A program made the position numbers and the translations under genes. From NCBI RefSeq assembly GCF_030272615.1, contig NC_081413.1, forward strand, positions 163,091,080-163,155,079: a stretch of DNA of 64,000 nt, read 5' to 3'. The notes beneath the pieces are model-generated. The model saw nothing but the letters and a program-made list of their open reading frames with translations, was not told the DNA's origin and made no database searches. This DNA is from Cryptomeria japonica. Its lineage: Eukaryota > Streptophyta > Pinopsida > Cupressales > Cupressaceae. Positions 46,441 to 58,828 of the stretch are shown here, in pieces (position 1 is the stretch's first letter; each line of letters starts with the position of its first letter).

Positions 46441-47394
46441 AGAATTTGAGATGTCTATGATTGGTGAGATGAAATTTTTCTTAGGTTTGCAGATCACACA
46501 AATTGGAAAATGTATATTCATATTGCAAACTAAGTATGTAAATGAATTGCCGAAGAAGTTTAAATTAGATGACTCCAAACCAGTTGGAACTCCTATGGTA
46601 ACTAGTTGTAAACTGTCTAAAAATGATGAATCCCTGAAAGCTAATCAGAGTTTTTACAGATCTATGGTTGGTGGACTGCTATATCTTACTCAGACTAGAC
46701 CAGACATTATGCATGTTGTGTGTATGGCTGCTAGATATCAAGTTGATCCGAAAGAGAGTCATGTTAGTGTTGTTAAGAGGAAATTTGGGTACTTGAAGGG
46801 AACTGTGGATTATGTTTTGTGATATCCAAAGAATGACGAGTTTATGCTATATGATTACACTGATGCTAATTGAGCTAGTGATGTTGATGACTGGAAGACC
46901 ACTACCAGTGGAGCATTCTTTTTGGGTAAAAATTTGGTTTAATGGGATAGTAAGAAACATGATTTAGTATTATTATCTACTAGTGAAGCTAAGTACATTG
47001 GTGCTGCTAGTAATTGCTCTCAGGTAGTTTAGATGAAGTAAATGTTGAAAGATATCATAGTTATTCATGATGAGCCTAGTGTTATTTACTGTGATAACTC
47101 CAGTGCTATTAACATGTCAAAGAATCTGGTGCAACATTCAAAGACTAAACATGTGTCAATCAAATATCATTACTCAAGATAGAGCAAGTCAGTGAAGAGA
47201 AGGTGAAGTTGGAGTATGTATCTACAAAGGAACAAATTGTTGGTATTTTCACTAATCCTTTGCCTACAGATACATTTTTCTACTTGAGAGACAAGTTAGG
47301 GGTATCCACCCTCCCAATGGGAACTAGATGCATTAAGTTGCATCAATCCAATGGATTTCAGAGCCTTATCTTTTTATCTAGATTGGTGTTTTGA
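46441..47394 (+). pseudogene. Copia element G RT connection and RNase H
   Basis: MSMIGEMKFFLGLQI and MVGGLLYLTQTRPDIMHVVC are open from 46451 to 46822. RNase H follows as YDYTDAN-stop-ASDVDD, TSGAFFLGKN, TSEAKYIGAA and IYCDNSSAINMSKNLVQHSK, with several stops. The end (VSTKEQIVGIFTNPLP, 47220-47260) is the usual C-terminus. Confidence 0.85.
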
Positions 47395-47636
47395 TGTTGC
47401 TCCTTTGTTGGAGTAGTCTGTGTTTTGGGGAGAGAGATTCATGTTTCTATTTTGGAGAGAGAGTTTGGTTATCTGTTTTGAGACCTTTGGCATTGTTGTC
47501 AAAGGGGGAGAGAGATCATGTGAAAAACTGCTTTATATATCTTGATCTTAGGGGGAGTTTCTTGGAGATATCTTCTTTCTTTTACATTGAGTATTTTTCA
47601 CATTCATATGTTGCCATCAATGCCAAAGGGAGATAT
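47395..47636 (+). other. Element G 3' untranslated region and polypurine tract
   Basis: Non-coding, with G-rich GGGGGAG strings at about 47506 and 47550. CCAAAGGGAGATAT at 47623-47636 is placed as the polypurine tract just before TGTTGG. Confidence 0.65.
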
Positions 47637-48875
47637 TGTTGGATATTGTCATGCATTGCTACTGGTAGGATATGTTATTTTCATTGATATCAACATATTC
47701 ATGTGTATTGCTCCAGTGATTGTTGATTGGGAAGATCTTATGATCCGGTTTTGCTATTGTTGGTTTGCTGATCACTAGAGTTCAATATTTCTTCTGGTAT
47801 ATTCCGGTGTGATCAAATCTTGTCTGAGATTTTGGGATATTGTTGGGGATTGTTTTATGTATCTTCATTTCAGTTGGTTATTAATTTGGTTCTCTGCAAT
47901 TTATCTTTCTTTGTGACAGTTGTCGATTGGTTGTGTTCTTGAGCTTTCTGATGTTGATCGATGAAGATTTGATAAGTTATGTTGGTGTAGTTGTTCCTAA
48001 TGATTCTAACATGCTTGCTAGTGTTTCTTAGTCATCTCCTATTTTTTTTGGTGATCCACATTGATCGTTGTGTGATTTATTTGTGGTTTTCATCAACTGG
48101 TATTGATTTTCATGTTATACAGTATTTTTGGTGGTGTAGCGTGTTGTGGTTGATCTTGACATGATTTTTGGTGGATTTGATAGTTTGGGAATTTGATTTA
48201 GGTCCATGATATGCTATGTAAATCATTGTATTGGTCTGGTGAATGATCTTTGTATCGTGTGATGTAATTTTGTAATTGTGAGGCTTAGGGTTTAGCCGAC
48301 CTCGTTATCAAGGTTGATGAATTGTATATATAGGTGAGTTATTCATGTAATTTGTGTGTTGATGCTATGTCTGCATTATTAGAGAGAGGTGTATGTGCAA
48401 ATAAGTGATTTATCTTTCGGTATTGAGCTTGAGGAGAGTTAGGTGTTGTAGAGAAGACAATTATGCTTAACCGGAACTGTAATCAAGCATTTGGAGATGC
48501 TTTTCTTTCAGTTCATTTCTTCTGGATTGTAGCCTGCATCATATTGGAAGTAAGTGAGACTTCCCTAAGGGTGATAGCCCTCTGGGCCATTATATTTGAG
48601 CAGTGTGCCTGAATTTATGTGCATTCCTCATTGCAATATTTTTACATACTATTGCAGAGTATCATCTTATTATGGGTGGGTTCCCACTGTGGTTTTCCCC
48701 TTAATCAGGTTTTCTACGTCAAAATCTTGGTGTTGTGTGTTGTGCTTTCAATGTGCCTATTTGTCTTATTGTTGCAGACTATTAGATCTATTTTTGGTGG
48801 TTAAGTTTGATATTTCGGTGAAGACTGATTCACCCCCCCCCACCTCTCAATCTTCCATCTTGATTTCTGCTAACA
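47637..48875 (+). repeat. Copia element G 3' LTR
   Basis: 1,239 bp from TGTTGGATATTGTC to GATTTCTGCTAACA. It is uninterrupted, so it shows what the 5' LTR looked like before element B entered at ATGCT. The flank on the right (TTTTTTCC) fits a TTTTG target duplication with one base lost. Confidence 0.88.
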
Positions 48876-49560
48876 TTTTTTCCAATAATTTTGATACATT
48901 CTATGAAGATTGTGGCATTAATAGACAAAAGGCACCTCCTTATTCTCCATAGAATAATGGACTTGTAGAAAAATGAACATGACACTAATGGAGAAGGCTA
49001 GGAGTATGTTGAGTGATTTTAGTTTAGAACATTTTTATTGGGGTAAAGGTCTTGTCGCTACTTGCTACCTAATTTACAAGTCTCATACATCAACTCTTGT
49101 TGATAGAACACCTATGGAGGCTTGGTTGAGTCATAAGCCTTCATTAAGACATCTTAGAGTTTTTAGTTGTGAGGCATATGCACATGTTCCAAAGGAGAAG
49201 TGAACACATTTGGAGAACAAAGTTGTTAAATGTATCTTCATCGGATGGTGTTATGGTGTGAAAGGATACAATCCTTGGAACCCCATTGCACAAAAGGTAA
49301 TACACAATACAAGTGTTATTTTTAGATAAATTAAGCCTCCTTTTATTGAATTGCAACCACAATAGACTAAATAGGAAGATGTGATTGAATTTCCTTCTAC
49401 GCTTGAAAGAGTTGAATTGAGAGTCCTATATAGGCAATAATTTGAGAGGATCTTATCTAGTTGTGAACCTTCAAAAGAGGAGGAAGAACATCCAAATCAA
49501 CTTGTTGGATGGTCTACAAGATAGAAAACCACCAAAAAGGCATTCACATAATGATTAGAG
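48876..49560 (+). pseudogene. Copia element J integrase, second half
   Basis: Picks up exactly where 24555 stops: SNNFDTFYEDCGINRQKAPP, YSP-stop-NNGLVEK, then MEKARSMLSDFSLEHFYWGK and RTPMEAWLSHKPSLRHLRVF. The C-terminal CIFIGWCYGVKGYN follows. Stops lie at about 48951, 48975 and 49201. The catalytic Glu region is recognisable. Confidence 0.85.
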
Positions 49561-49870
49561 ATTTATTTTTTCTTTTAATACTAATGTGGATGAACCTAGA
49601 TTTGTATAAAAGGCATTAGGTATGAATGATGCAAAATTCTAAAAGATTTCTATCGATAAATAAATGCCACCTCTGAAAAATTATGATACATGGCATCTTG
49701 TACCATTGCCTAAAGAACAAAACTAAATGTTTGCAAGTGGGTGTTCAAGAAAAATATTGGTTTCGATGGAGATATTGGGAAGTATAAAGAAAGATTGGTT
49801 GTGAAAGGTTACTCTCATGTTGATGGTGCTCATTATGGTGAGACACTTCCTCCTATTGCAAAAATGACAT
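49561..49870 (+). pseudogene. Copia element J reverse transcriptase start, cut by element D
   Basis: WVFKKNIGFDGDIGKYKERL, VVKGYSHVDGAHYGETLPPI and AKMT match the copia RT N-terminus. The match ends at 49870, where the TGTAGC of element D begins. The remainder of J is not in the window. Confidence 0.82.
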
Positions 49871-50973
49871 TGTAGCATCGTAAATTATAACTGGTACAAA
49901 TTTATGTGCATCATTCTTGTTCTCCTACTTTATCGTGTCCTATCTTCATTCCCTATTTAGGGATGTTTCAGCCCCTTTTCCAACCCTAATGTCATGAACA
50001 ACATTGAGTGGGCCTCATCCTTGAGGTCTCTGCCCCATTTCCCTTTGTGCTAGTCTTGTTTATTGGAGGACTAGGGCATGGAGCACCTTGGTCTAGACCA
50101 AGGTGCCCTAAAACACCCTGGTCCACTTTAAGAAAACCCCAATTTGAAATGAAGTAGACCCTTAATCTACCTAATGGATTCCGGTCCTCATGGATACACT
50201 TGATCGTTGGAGGTTGGTCTAATTGGTAATTTACCTAGGGAACCCTATATAATGACATCCTATCAATTCATTTTTATATCTCACACATACCTTATTATTT
50301 GTGCATCTGTGAAGCATTCCTCATAAAGCATTTTCAAATATTAAAGGTTGCATTTCATTCTTCAAGCATTATGGAACAATTTACTTCAATCATTCCTTGT
50401 TTTACCCTAATTTCACAGTTCATATCCACTCTTCAACCAGAAAGAAGGAGAACACAAAATAAGTTCCAGTGAATCTAATAGAAATATCTGTTGCAAGGTG
50501 TGCACCCTTGGTCTCTGTGTAGCAAAAGTGGTGTGTTTTCAACATGGCTTAACCACCTCCCTCAGATTCTATGTCTAGTGGTTGTCTTGATAATTGACGG
50601 GTCAATCTTTTGGTGCAATGGAAACCACTCCCAATAATTGGTATCAGAGTTGGGTCATGAGTTCAAACCCCACTTGTGCTGAGGGGGGATTGTTGCAAGG
50701 TGTGTGCCCTCGGTCTCTATGCAGCAAAAGCGGTGTGTTTGTGACATGGCTTAATTGCCTCCCATGGATTCTATAAGTCTAGTGGTTGTATCACGCATTG
50801 ACAGGTCGATCTTTTGGTGCAATGGAAACCATTCCCAACAATCTCATCCATTTTCCTAATTGGATTGTGGCTAGATCTATTAGATTCATCCTTCTTTCAA
50901 TGTTTGGTTAATTTGGCTACTTAGTGGTTTTATTATCTTAATTGAAACCCTAGTTCAAAATTGCACCAATACA
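49871..50973 (+). repeat. Element D 5' LTR
   Basis: Starts TGTAGCATCGTAAATTATAA and ends CACCAATACA (1,103 bp), followed by TTCTGGTGAACA, the same primer-site core as element B. The TGTAG-NNTCRTAAA start is shared with B and with 58776. It includes an internal ~200-bp duplication (50491-50843). Confidence 0.72.
50491..50843 (+). repeat. Tandem duplication in the element D LTR with box-B-like motif
   Basis: The TTGCAAGGTGTGCACCCTTG copy at 50491 recurs at 50693 as TTGCAAGGTGTGTGCCCTCG. Both run on through GGCTTAA...CTAGTGGTTGT...TTTTGGTGCAATGGAAACCA, 202 bases apart. Between the copies, GAGTTCAAACCCC at about 50660 resembles a Pol III box B, so part of this may be SINE-derived. Confidence 0.7.
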
Positions 50974-51398
50974 TTCTGGTGAACACAACTTCTTTCATGC
51001 TTATTTATGATTTATGATCTCACATCTAATTTGTATGCATTTAAATAATTAGTAGGACTTGTGGGTTCCATAATGTTTTATTTGTGTTTTGAGATCTGAT
51101 TTATTTCATAATGGAATTTAATAAATCTGATTTGTTTTCCATTTCACATATTATTACATTTCCTTTTAGCTACATTTATCAAAATCATGTGTTTGATAAA
51201 GGTTTATTTCACTTTACATTACTTCTCTTCATTCATATTACTCTTATCTCAAATTTTTTTATCCATGTCATATGTTGTTTCATTATGACATTTTTAAGAA
51301 CATGCATTACATGTGTAGATCACATTTAAAGGTTTTTGTAGACAATGGTAATCCTAGAGATAGAATTTAAAAAGATAACACTTGAACCTATCCTAGGG

Positions 51399-52530
51399 TA
51401 TTTAATGTGAATAAGGAAAGATTCAATACTCCTATCAATGATCTCTCCGATGGAGAGAAAGAATTGAAGAGCAACATGACACCATCCTTTTCTCATATGC
51501 ATACTCTAGTGCGAGGGGGGCAAAATCAAAATGTTGGTTTATCAATCTCCTTAGATCCTTCTTATTATCATAGAGCTTATTTCAATCATCAACATATTTG
51601 TATGGAAAATGATGTTATGCATTTTATTCATGACCTATCTCCTCATATAACATTAAGCAAACATGAAGTTTTAGATGATAAGGACCCAACTTCCCAACTT
51701 ATCAAAAGAACATAAATGACAATGGTGATAGAAAGGAGAAATTACCTACAAATGATATCCCTTATTTATCTAATCATCCCTTTGATCCCTCCATATGTCC
51801 TTACACTATAAATCTTTTAAAAATTCATTTATAGTTTGGCCCTTTTTCTTCACAATTAAATAGTTCTTATAGGAGTGATTATAATATAATCTCAAAACAA
51901 GGTTATAGTTGACAAGGACTTGGAAAATACAAACAAGGAATCAAAGTCCCTATAAACCCTCTTTCACAAGCTATTACAAAAGGTCTAATAAATCCTCATC
52001 ATTCACCTATGGATGATCTTTTTAAATTTGAAAGATTTAAGGAGTATATTGCAAGACAGAGAAATTATCATTCATCTAAAGGTACTTCTTCCTCAAATAA
52101 TCATTTTTGCTCATATCATCAAAATAATGACCATCATGCAAATGAATGTCCTAATTTCCAAAATGGAATACATGAACTCTTTGATTTAAAGGAACTATAA
52201 AAATAATAGAAGACAATCCTTCTCCTTCTATCAAACCTTGTCCTACATCTCAAGAAACAAGACCTACTCCTCTTGATAATCAAGAAAAGTTAGCTAAAAT
52301 TATTTTGGAGATGTAAATATGATTAAAAAAAGTTGTTTTTCCTCCCATAAAGTTTAGTTATAAGAATCAAGAATGTGATGAGTTTTCTCCTTTTCATCAT
52401 TGTCATTCTCATTCTCTTGGAAATTTTAAAGTTTTCAAAGTATTTGTTCAAGAACAATATGATAGAGCTCGCATAAATATTACAATTGATCTTGCACTTT
52501 TTCTTGGTGAAGAGGTACTTCCTTAGCACT
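51399..52530 (+). pseudogene. Element D gag-like region with G-patch and zinc motifs
   Basis: A degraded Tat/Ogre-like region. 51407-51715 is open (MNKERFNTPINDLSDGEKEL) without a known domain. At 51905-51950 the G-patch reads GYS-stop-QGLGKYKQGIKVPI. At 52100-52190 the motif CSYHQNNDHHANECPNF followed by NGIHELFDL matches the CxYHxxxGHxxxxCxxF...IxxLI zinc motif of this lineage. A second, weaker one (CHSHSLGNFKVFKVFV) lies at about 52400. No protease, RT or integrase is recognisable. It is the same kind of element as B but shorter and more decayed. Confidence 0.7.
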
Positions 52531-53946
52531 CCATTTGCACTATCATGTTGCTCCTCACCCTATGGCAATAGCAGTAAACTTGATTGGGGGCTCTTTGTCA
52601 TCAGTGGTGATGTTTTTTTAATTTTCAATCATACTTGGGTAGCAACATAATTTTTCCTTGTCTCCTTGCTTGGGGGGCAAGGATAGTATATTCAATCCTT
52701 TCACTTTTCGAATATTACCTCTTATTTTGAGTTGTATTTGGAATATCTTGATGTCTTTTCTCACAATGAATTGTGCTTCATGTGAGTACATGTGTTTTCC
52801 TTGATTAGGACCTTTTTCTTTGCTTGAAGTGCTACATCTTCTTATGTATAATCCCTCTTTGGAGGTTGTGTAGCCCTTCTTTTTGTCCCTATGCTTGAGG
52901 GGCATTGATCTTCCCTATCATTTCTAAAGATCCACTTTTCCTTTGTTGAATGGTGTTTTCTTATGATATGATGTTATTCCTTGTGTGAAGTGGCTTGTTT
53001 TCTCAAGGATTCTCTCGTATGAAAGAGGTTTGTGTCCTTGTGTACAACCTCTTCTTCACTTGGAAATTTATGTCTATTATAAACAAACCCCTCACTTTGG
53101 GTCAAAAATGTGTTATCCTTCATCAAGAATCCCTTTTACCTAGAAATAGGGGGAAGGTATGAATTATTGTTCTCCTTCCTTTCTTTTGGTAAATGATGTT
53201 ATTTTTGTTCAACAATCTCCTCTTGGAGGTAGATGTCTTTTGAGAAAAGATCTCTCCCTCCTTCTCCTCCTAAGGATCTTCCCTTTATTCTTGTTGCAAG
53301 ATATCACTTTTACAACCATCTTTTCCTTGCTTATAAGAGTAATGACTCTTTAGCTTGGATTTATAAATATTATTTCCTAATATGATATCTCCTTAGTGTT
53401 GAAGGTGTGTATCCCTGTTTCTATCTTCCTTAAGACATCAACATAGGACTATGTTGATATCTTAAGGGGCAGCATTGCATATCACCCTCTTTGTACTATA
53501 TTTTTCATGTCTTATACAAGGTGTTCATTCTCGAAACTAGACCAACAAGTCTTATATGAGATGTTTCATTTTCAAAACTAGACACAACCTGTCTATATGT
53601 CTTATATGGGGTGGTCATTCTCAAAACCAAACTAGCAAGTCTTATACAAGATGCTTCATGCCTGAAAATAGACATTTGATTTTTATTGCATGTATTATAC
53701 ATGTTGTTGCATGCTCAAAAATAGACCAAAAAGTCTTATATGAGATGCTTTATTCTTGAAACTAGACAACAACGTATGCAATAGGGTGAGTTGACTAGCA
53801 TAACACAGCTGGCTAGACTATTTAGCTCTTCCTTTATCAAAGAGTGGAACTAGCATAACATATCTTGCTAGACTATTTTGACTCTCCCTCTTTATGTAAA
53901 TCACACAACATAATACAACTTGTTGTCCTATGAGTATTCATGTTCC
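52531..53946 (+). other. Element D 3' non-coding region, left part
   Basis: T-rich, with no domains. Parallels element B 39000-39900: GATATCTTAAGGGG with CTCTTTGTACTATATTTTTC at about 53455-53505 corresponds to 39850-39900 in B. The frames here look accidental. Confidence 0.6.
53508..53770 (+). repeat. Degenerate tandem repeat in element D
   Basis: Five or so diverged copies of a 45-65-base unit built from GTCTTATAYRAGRTG, TTCATTCTCRAAA and CTAGACCAACA. Confidence 0.75.
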
Positions 53947-53951
53947 CATGG

Positions 53952-56900
53952 TGTTGTTCACCAAAAGTGATAACCCAAGTATACCTACAATCCTTCTATG
54001 AAATGGCCAATTTCAGTCTATGAAACACATCAGGGCTTGGACAACATGACAAGGATATGAATCCTTCTACTCTTCAGGCTTTACAAAACCTAGGCGGGTA
54101 TACCTTTGATGTTTTGAATACAACAATTACAAACACATAACTGCATCAACACTAAGCAGATAGATCATTTCACAAGCTCGCCAAATCTAGAAACACATTA
54201 CAGATTGGCTAGATCTGTATAAATCATAAATGAAAACAGAGCTTGGAATGAAAAGAACACACCCCTACACATAAAGAGAAATAGATTTGTCTTTTAAAAT
54301 GTTGATCTGAAACCATCCCCAAATCTGTCAAAGACCAATGCCTTGTTCATTGGGCAACAGAGTCACACACACAAAACTACAAAATGTTAATCACAGCTGC
54401 AAATTGGTTTTCCTTACAACATATCCCTACATTAATACCTTGTACTAATGCATTACTCAATCCATTCATAAAATTATCAGATCTGGGACACATTCCATTG
54501 TTTATGACTGATTATAGAATTTAAACTCTTCATTGAAGAATGCCTACAAACAATCATACAATCTCCTTGAGATGACAAATTATAAGCCTCCTTGAGGATT
54601 CAATTCATAACAATTAAATGCATACACAAAGACAATATCATGGGAAATTTACCCATGCCTGACACAAGTAAGACCTGCAACTAGAAAACAATCTGTCATC
54701 CTGCAATGTAGCCTCTATACCCTGAATAGATCCATAGAACTTTACAAGTTTGGGTCAAGAATTTCAAAAAATGGAAGCCATGAAAACTGGAACACTTCCT
54801 CATAGAATTCTGGAACCCTTACAACTAAGAAGAATTGGGAACTAAAAGAGGAGGGAAGAAAATCAAATTTGCAACTGAAATTATCAAATATCTTCTCTCT
54901 AACTGAATTTTACTCCCAGCCAAAATGCTTCCAAAATATCCCACATTTGTCAAAATTAACCCCATAATCGGATTCCTCATTCCAAGAGCTTTCCGAAAAC
55001 ATATAACACTTTATATTTTGGCCAACATTTAGACCTTGGGCGAATTAATTCCCCAATGTGCTCAATCATTTAAATTTTTCGAAATTTAATATAGTTTAGA
55101 CTATATCATTTACTCATTTTTATTTTGATTTTTGCCTCCATTTGGTCCTGATGCTTTTGCCACATGGTGAGATCTGATTGGCTGATGGGGTCCATTGGGT
55201 GCCACCTGGGATGACACCTCATCATCGCCATGTCATCTGCTTTATCACTGCCACTTGGCCGCCACGTGTACACCACCTCAGTGCCACATCATCACCACCT
55301 CACCGGGACCCGCCTGCTGGACATCTGACTGTACCCGCCACCTGGCTTTCACAACTTCGCAGGGTCTAACGTTCATGCATCTTCAATCTGCGAAACCACA
55401 CGGGCCGTTGATCTCCATCTAACATGCTCGACCTTACCCTTTTCGTAACTTCGTAGGGCTTAACTGGTGTGCATCTTCCTTTCACGAAATCACGCGCTTC
55501 ATTGATCCATCTCGAACTTGCTCACTGGTTAAGCTGGCTTTTCTCTGCAAAATTTTGCCTATCTGCCTCGAGAAGCATGCCTACGTGGGGTCCACCTAGT
55601 CGTCGCCTAGTCACCTCTTCTGTCTCCTCGGGATCCATGCTCGCACGTGGGCCCACCTTGGGTGCCATCAAGCACCATCCGTCAAAAGCCTTTATGGCTT
55701 AGACATTATACATGTGTGCGTTCTTGCTTTTAAATATTAAAGAAGACCTTCGCCCAACCAATGTGGGACAAATAGATTTGCCTGTAGCTGCACTTTGGAG
55801 CTTCTCTCTACGACTTTAATGGTGTTCTTTTTCATTTGCCTGGAATTCAATGGCCCTTTTAACCACGCCATGACTGAGAGGGAGGAGTTGAGGATCTAGT
55901 GTTATTACCATTTGTATTTGCTAGAAAGCTCCAACGCTTCCTTTCCTTTAAAAGACTCCAACTGCTGCTTGGAAACCACGCAGATGGAGAACCATACACC
56001 ATGTTATAATAGAGAGGGAAGACATTGAGGATCAATTCCTTGCCATTTTCCACGTCCCTCCCCAATCTTCTACGCTTTCTTCAAAGGCTTCTACGCTGCT
56101 CATTGGAGGTCTATTTGGGGGGCACGTGAGGAGAAAGGATTGAAACTCTTTTAAAACCTCCTTGAAGATGCCATGTGAGACTCATGTTTCATTTTTCTGC
56201 AAGTGAGAGAGGGGAGAATGGCTTTGAACCAGCCAATTGCATTGCCTGAGTTTTATTAAGCCCTTTTCACATACCACGTGAGGCATTGCTTGAGATTTCA
56301 ATGCTGCTCACTTAACTCCACGCAGGATTCCACACATTCAGCTCCATGCCACACAGAGGAAGGGGAGAATACTGGTTTGCATTTGAACTTTGTTTTAAAA
56401 ACTTTGCCTTCTAATTACCATGCAAGGAGAAAAGATGCTAGCAGTTTCGATGCATTTGCTTGAAAGTCTTTATTGTTTGCCTCCTTGCCATGCCACGTAG
56501 AATCATGGAGTGTCCAATGGCATTTGCATTTGCTTCAAAAATTTTAAACCTACAGCCCCTTTGCATTTGCTGAATGTTCTTACTGGCTGCCAAAGGCTTC
56601 ACGTGGGGAGGAGAAGAAGATACCAACTGCAGTTTAGAACAAAAATGCACTCCCCAAACTTCGATGCCACACTCCAGCAGCAAGGACTTGGCATATATTA
56701 TGGAATTTGGGCTCAAACCTGCCACATTACATTTGCTTGGAAATTTTAGAGACTACTATCTAATTCACCTTTGCTCTGGAGCTACTATGTTTACTTAATG
56801 GTTTTCACATTATTTGCTATAAAGTTGACTGCACATAATTGGTTGAATGCCTCCAAGCCATGAAATATGCATTACTCCAAGTTTATAAAAAACTTTGGTT

Positions 56901-58238
56901 CTGAAATATTTCTCCATTTCCTTCTAACCTCTCCAAAAGAGATTTTGTATACTTATACATATCTGTCCTTGGGAGATTTCATGTCATTGCAATAAGAATA
57001 GTTCGCCACAAGAATTAATGCATAAGCATGAGCCAGGTCGGGCCCCAAAGTGGGTCCGACTAAAAAAAAATTCGTTTTCAAGCTACTGGCCTCTGGAATA
57101 TCTTCACGGACCTCAAACATACCTTTGGGAATGATTAGCATCGTTTTCGGATCATCCGACTGAATTTTGCAACCTCTAAGTGATTACGCCACATTTTCGC
57201 ATTTAATCGCGAAGACGTAATTTCCAAACCTATCAAAACACCTTTCTGGAGCTCGCCATCTGACAGGCGTGTACTCTGATATACAAGGATGACTTCTACC
57301 AAACGGTTTCTCAAGACGAATCCCGAGCGAAGAGATATTAATTTTCAAAAATGCCCAACTGGCTTTGTCGACACTGCGGACCTGATGAAGTCAATGTCCT
57401 GGCAACACATGACGCCTTTCTCAAAAATATCAAACGACCTCCGTAGGCCCTCAAATTTGAAACATAGGTACCTTAAGTACATATTAAATCTTTGAATCCT
57501 TAGTTCGATCACCAGACTGACAAGATGCAAATGGTGCACTCACAAAAATGGCTACATTAACTGATATAGCACTGAAAGTACGAATAACTAAAAACAATGG
57601 CAAAATGAGCTCTTTTGAAAACCGATCAAATGGATTGGTAGAGGCTTGAAATTTGAAACGTATCTCATCATTTATACTAAAATTAGCCCAAAACAAACAT
57701 TATGGCATGATGCTTAGTGAGGCAACTTTTACACTTATGCGAAACGGGGCTCTGACTAGCTGTCGGAATAGGGACTTGCCAAAACACACAAACTGCAAAC
57801 GGATTTGGCTATGAAAACTGAGCAAATGGATTCGTCAAGGCTTGAAATTTTGTAGACTAACTCAAATTTATGCATAGAATTGAATCCACTTTGAATATAT
57901 CTATGACGATCAATAGGGCAAAATATGCAATCTCTCAAAGTAGGCTACTCAATAAAATCTGTATTTGTGCCTAAAATGCACTTTCAGCTCACCCCTCAAA
58001 CTAGGTACCTCATAAACTTATCCAAATTGAATTCTGAAAGTTGAACATCATTGAATAGGCCAAATGAAAGGTGTGGGACATGAATCCCGAGCCTTACCCT
58101 CTGAAAATCAACTGGCTCCATTTTACCCCCTTGCTAACTAGGCCATTCAAACTGACTTATTTAGGTGCCTTTTTGACATATAGAGCAAAATTTTGAAATA
58201 GGCCTATAAACTTGACTCAGTTTTAATTAGTCCCAACA
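53952..58238. mobile_element. Insertion K: 4,287-bp TG...CA element, probable giant solo LTR
   Basis: Flanked by the perfect 5-bp duplication CATGG (53947-53951 and 58239-58243). Ends are TGTTG...CAACA. Removing it restores CATGGGTCACCTATCATAAC, which matches CATGGATCACCTAGCATAAC found in element D at 58309. No pol or gag was seen in any frame, and no second copy of either end lies inside. Features: a GC-rich stretch (55170-55700), a 94-bp imperfect tandem duplication at 55353/55447 (AACTTCGCAGGGTCTAAC / AACTTCGTAGGGCTTAAC), and diverged ~190-bp units around 57433, 57626 and 57815. It could be a solo LTR of a long-LTR gypsy family, or a large non-coding LTR-less unit. Orientation is undecided. 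Confidence 0.75.
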
Positions 58239-58243
58239 CATGG

Positions 58244-58775
58244 GTCACCTATCATAACACATCTTTCTAGCCTATGAATTCCATGGTCTCGCTTTCTCTT
58301 CTTCTCATGGATCACCTAGCATAACATAACTTGCTATCTTGTGGCATCCATGTTCTCCCCTTTCTCCTCCCAATGATCTCATAGCTTTTATATTGGTGGA
58401 TCATGGTTCAACATTTGATGCATGCTCTTTCTCTTTTTATGTGTTCATTTGTGTTATTGTGATAGCATTCTGAGAATGATATTAGCTAAGACATTTGACT
58501 ATGAGGTCTCTTCAACTAGTTGACTTGGAGCCTTTATGTTTTTAGTACTAACCCCTTGTGTTGTGTGTATTTTGTCATTTTATTGTCTTTGTCTTGTTTT
58601 ATGTGTCCTTGTATGTGATTGTGTGAGTTAATATCCTAATATTTGGGGATTGGTTCCTTAAAATTAGTGATGTCATATCTCTTTGTGATCTTGCTTGTAA
58701 TTTCTCTTCTCTCACCTTTCTACTTTACCGCAAGTATTTGTATAGGCTAATACTCTCATTAAAGTGCAGGATAAA
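58244..58775 (+). other. Element D 3' non-coding region, right part, and polypurine tract
   Basis: Resumes D with GTCACCTATCATAAC and repeated CATGGATCACC motifs. It ends in AAAGTGCAGGATAAA (58761-58775), the likely polypurine tract. Confidence 0.6.
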
Positions 58776-58828
58776 TGTAGCATCATAAATTGTAATTTTT
58801 ACAATTTACTGATGAATAAATGATGAAG
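58776..58828 (+). repeat. Element D 3' LTR, first ~50 bp only
   Basis: TGTAGCATCATAAATTGTAA matches the start of the D 5' LTR at 49871 at 18 of 20 positions. Similarity weakens after about 20 bases. The LTR is then interrupted by element E. Any remainder lies beyond the window. Confidence 0.55.

Noticed and set aside
55178-56798. Several 60-80-codon frames in insertion K
   Set aside because: They overlap on different frames, carry no domain and follow the local base composition.
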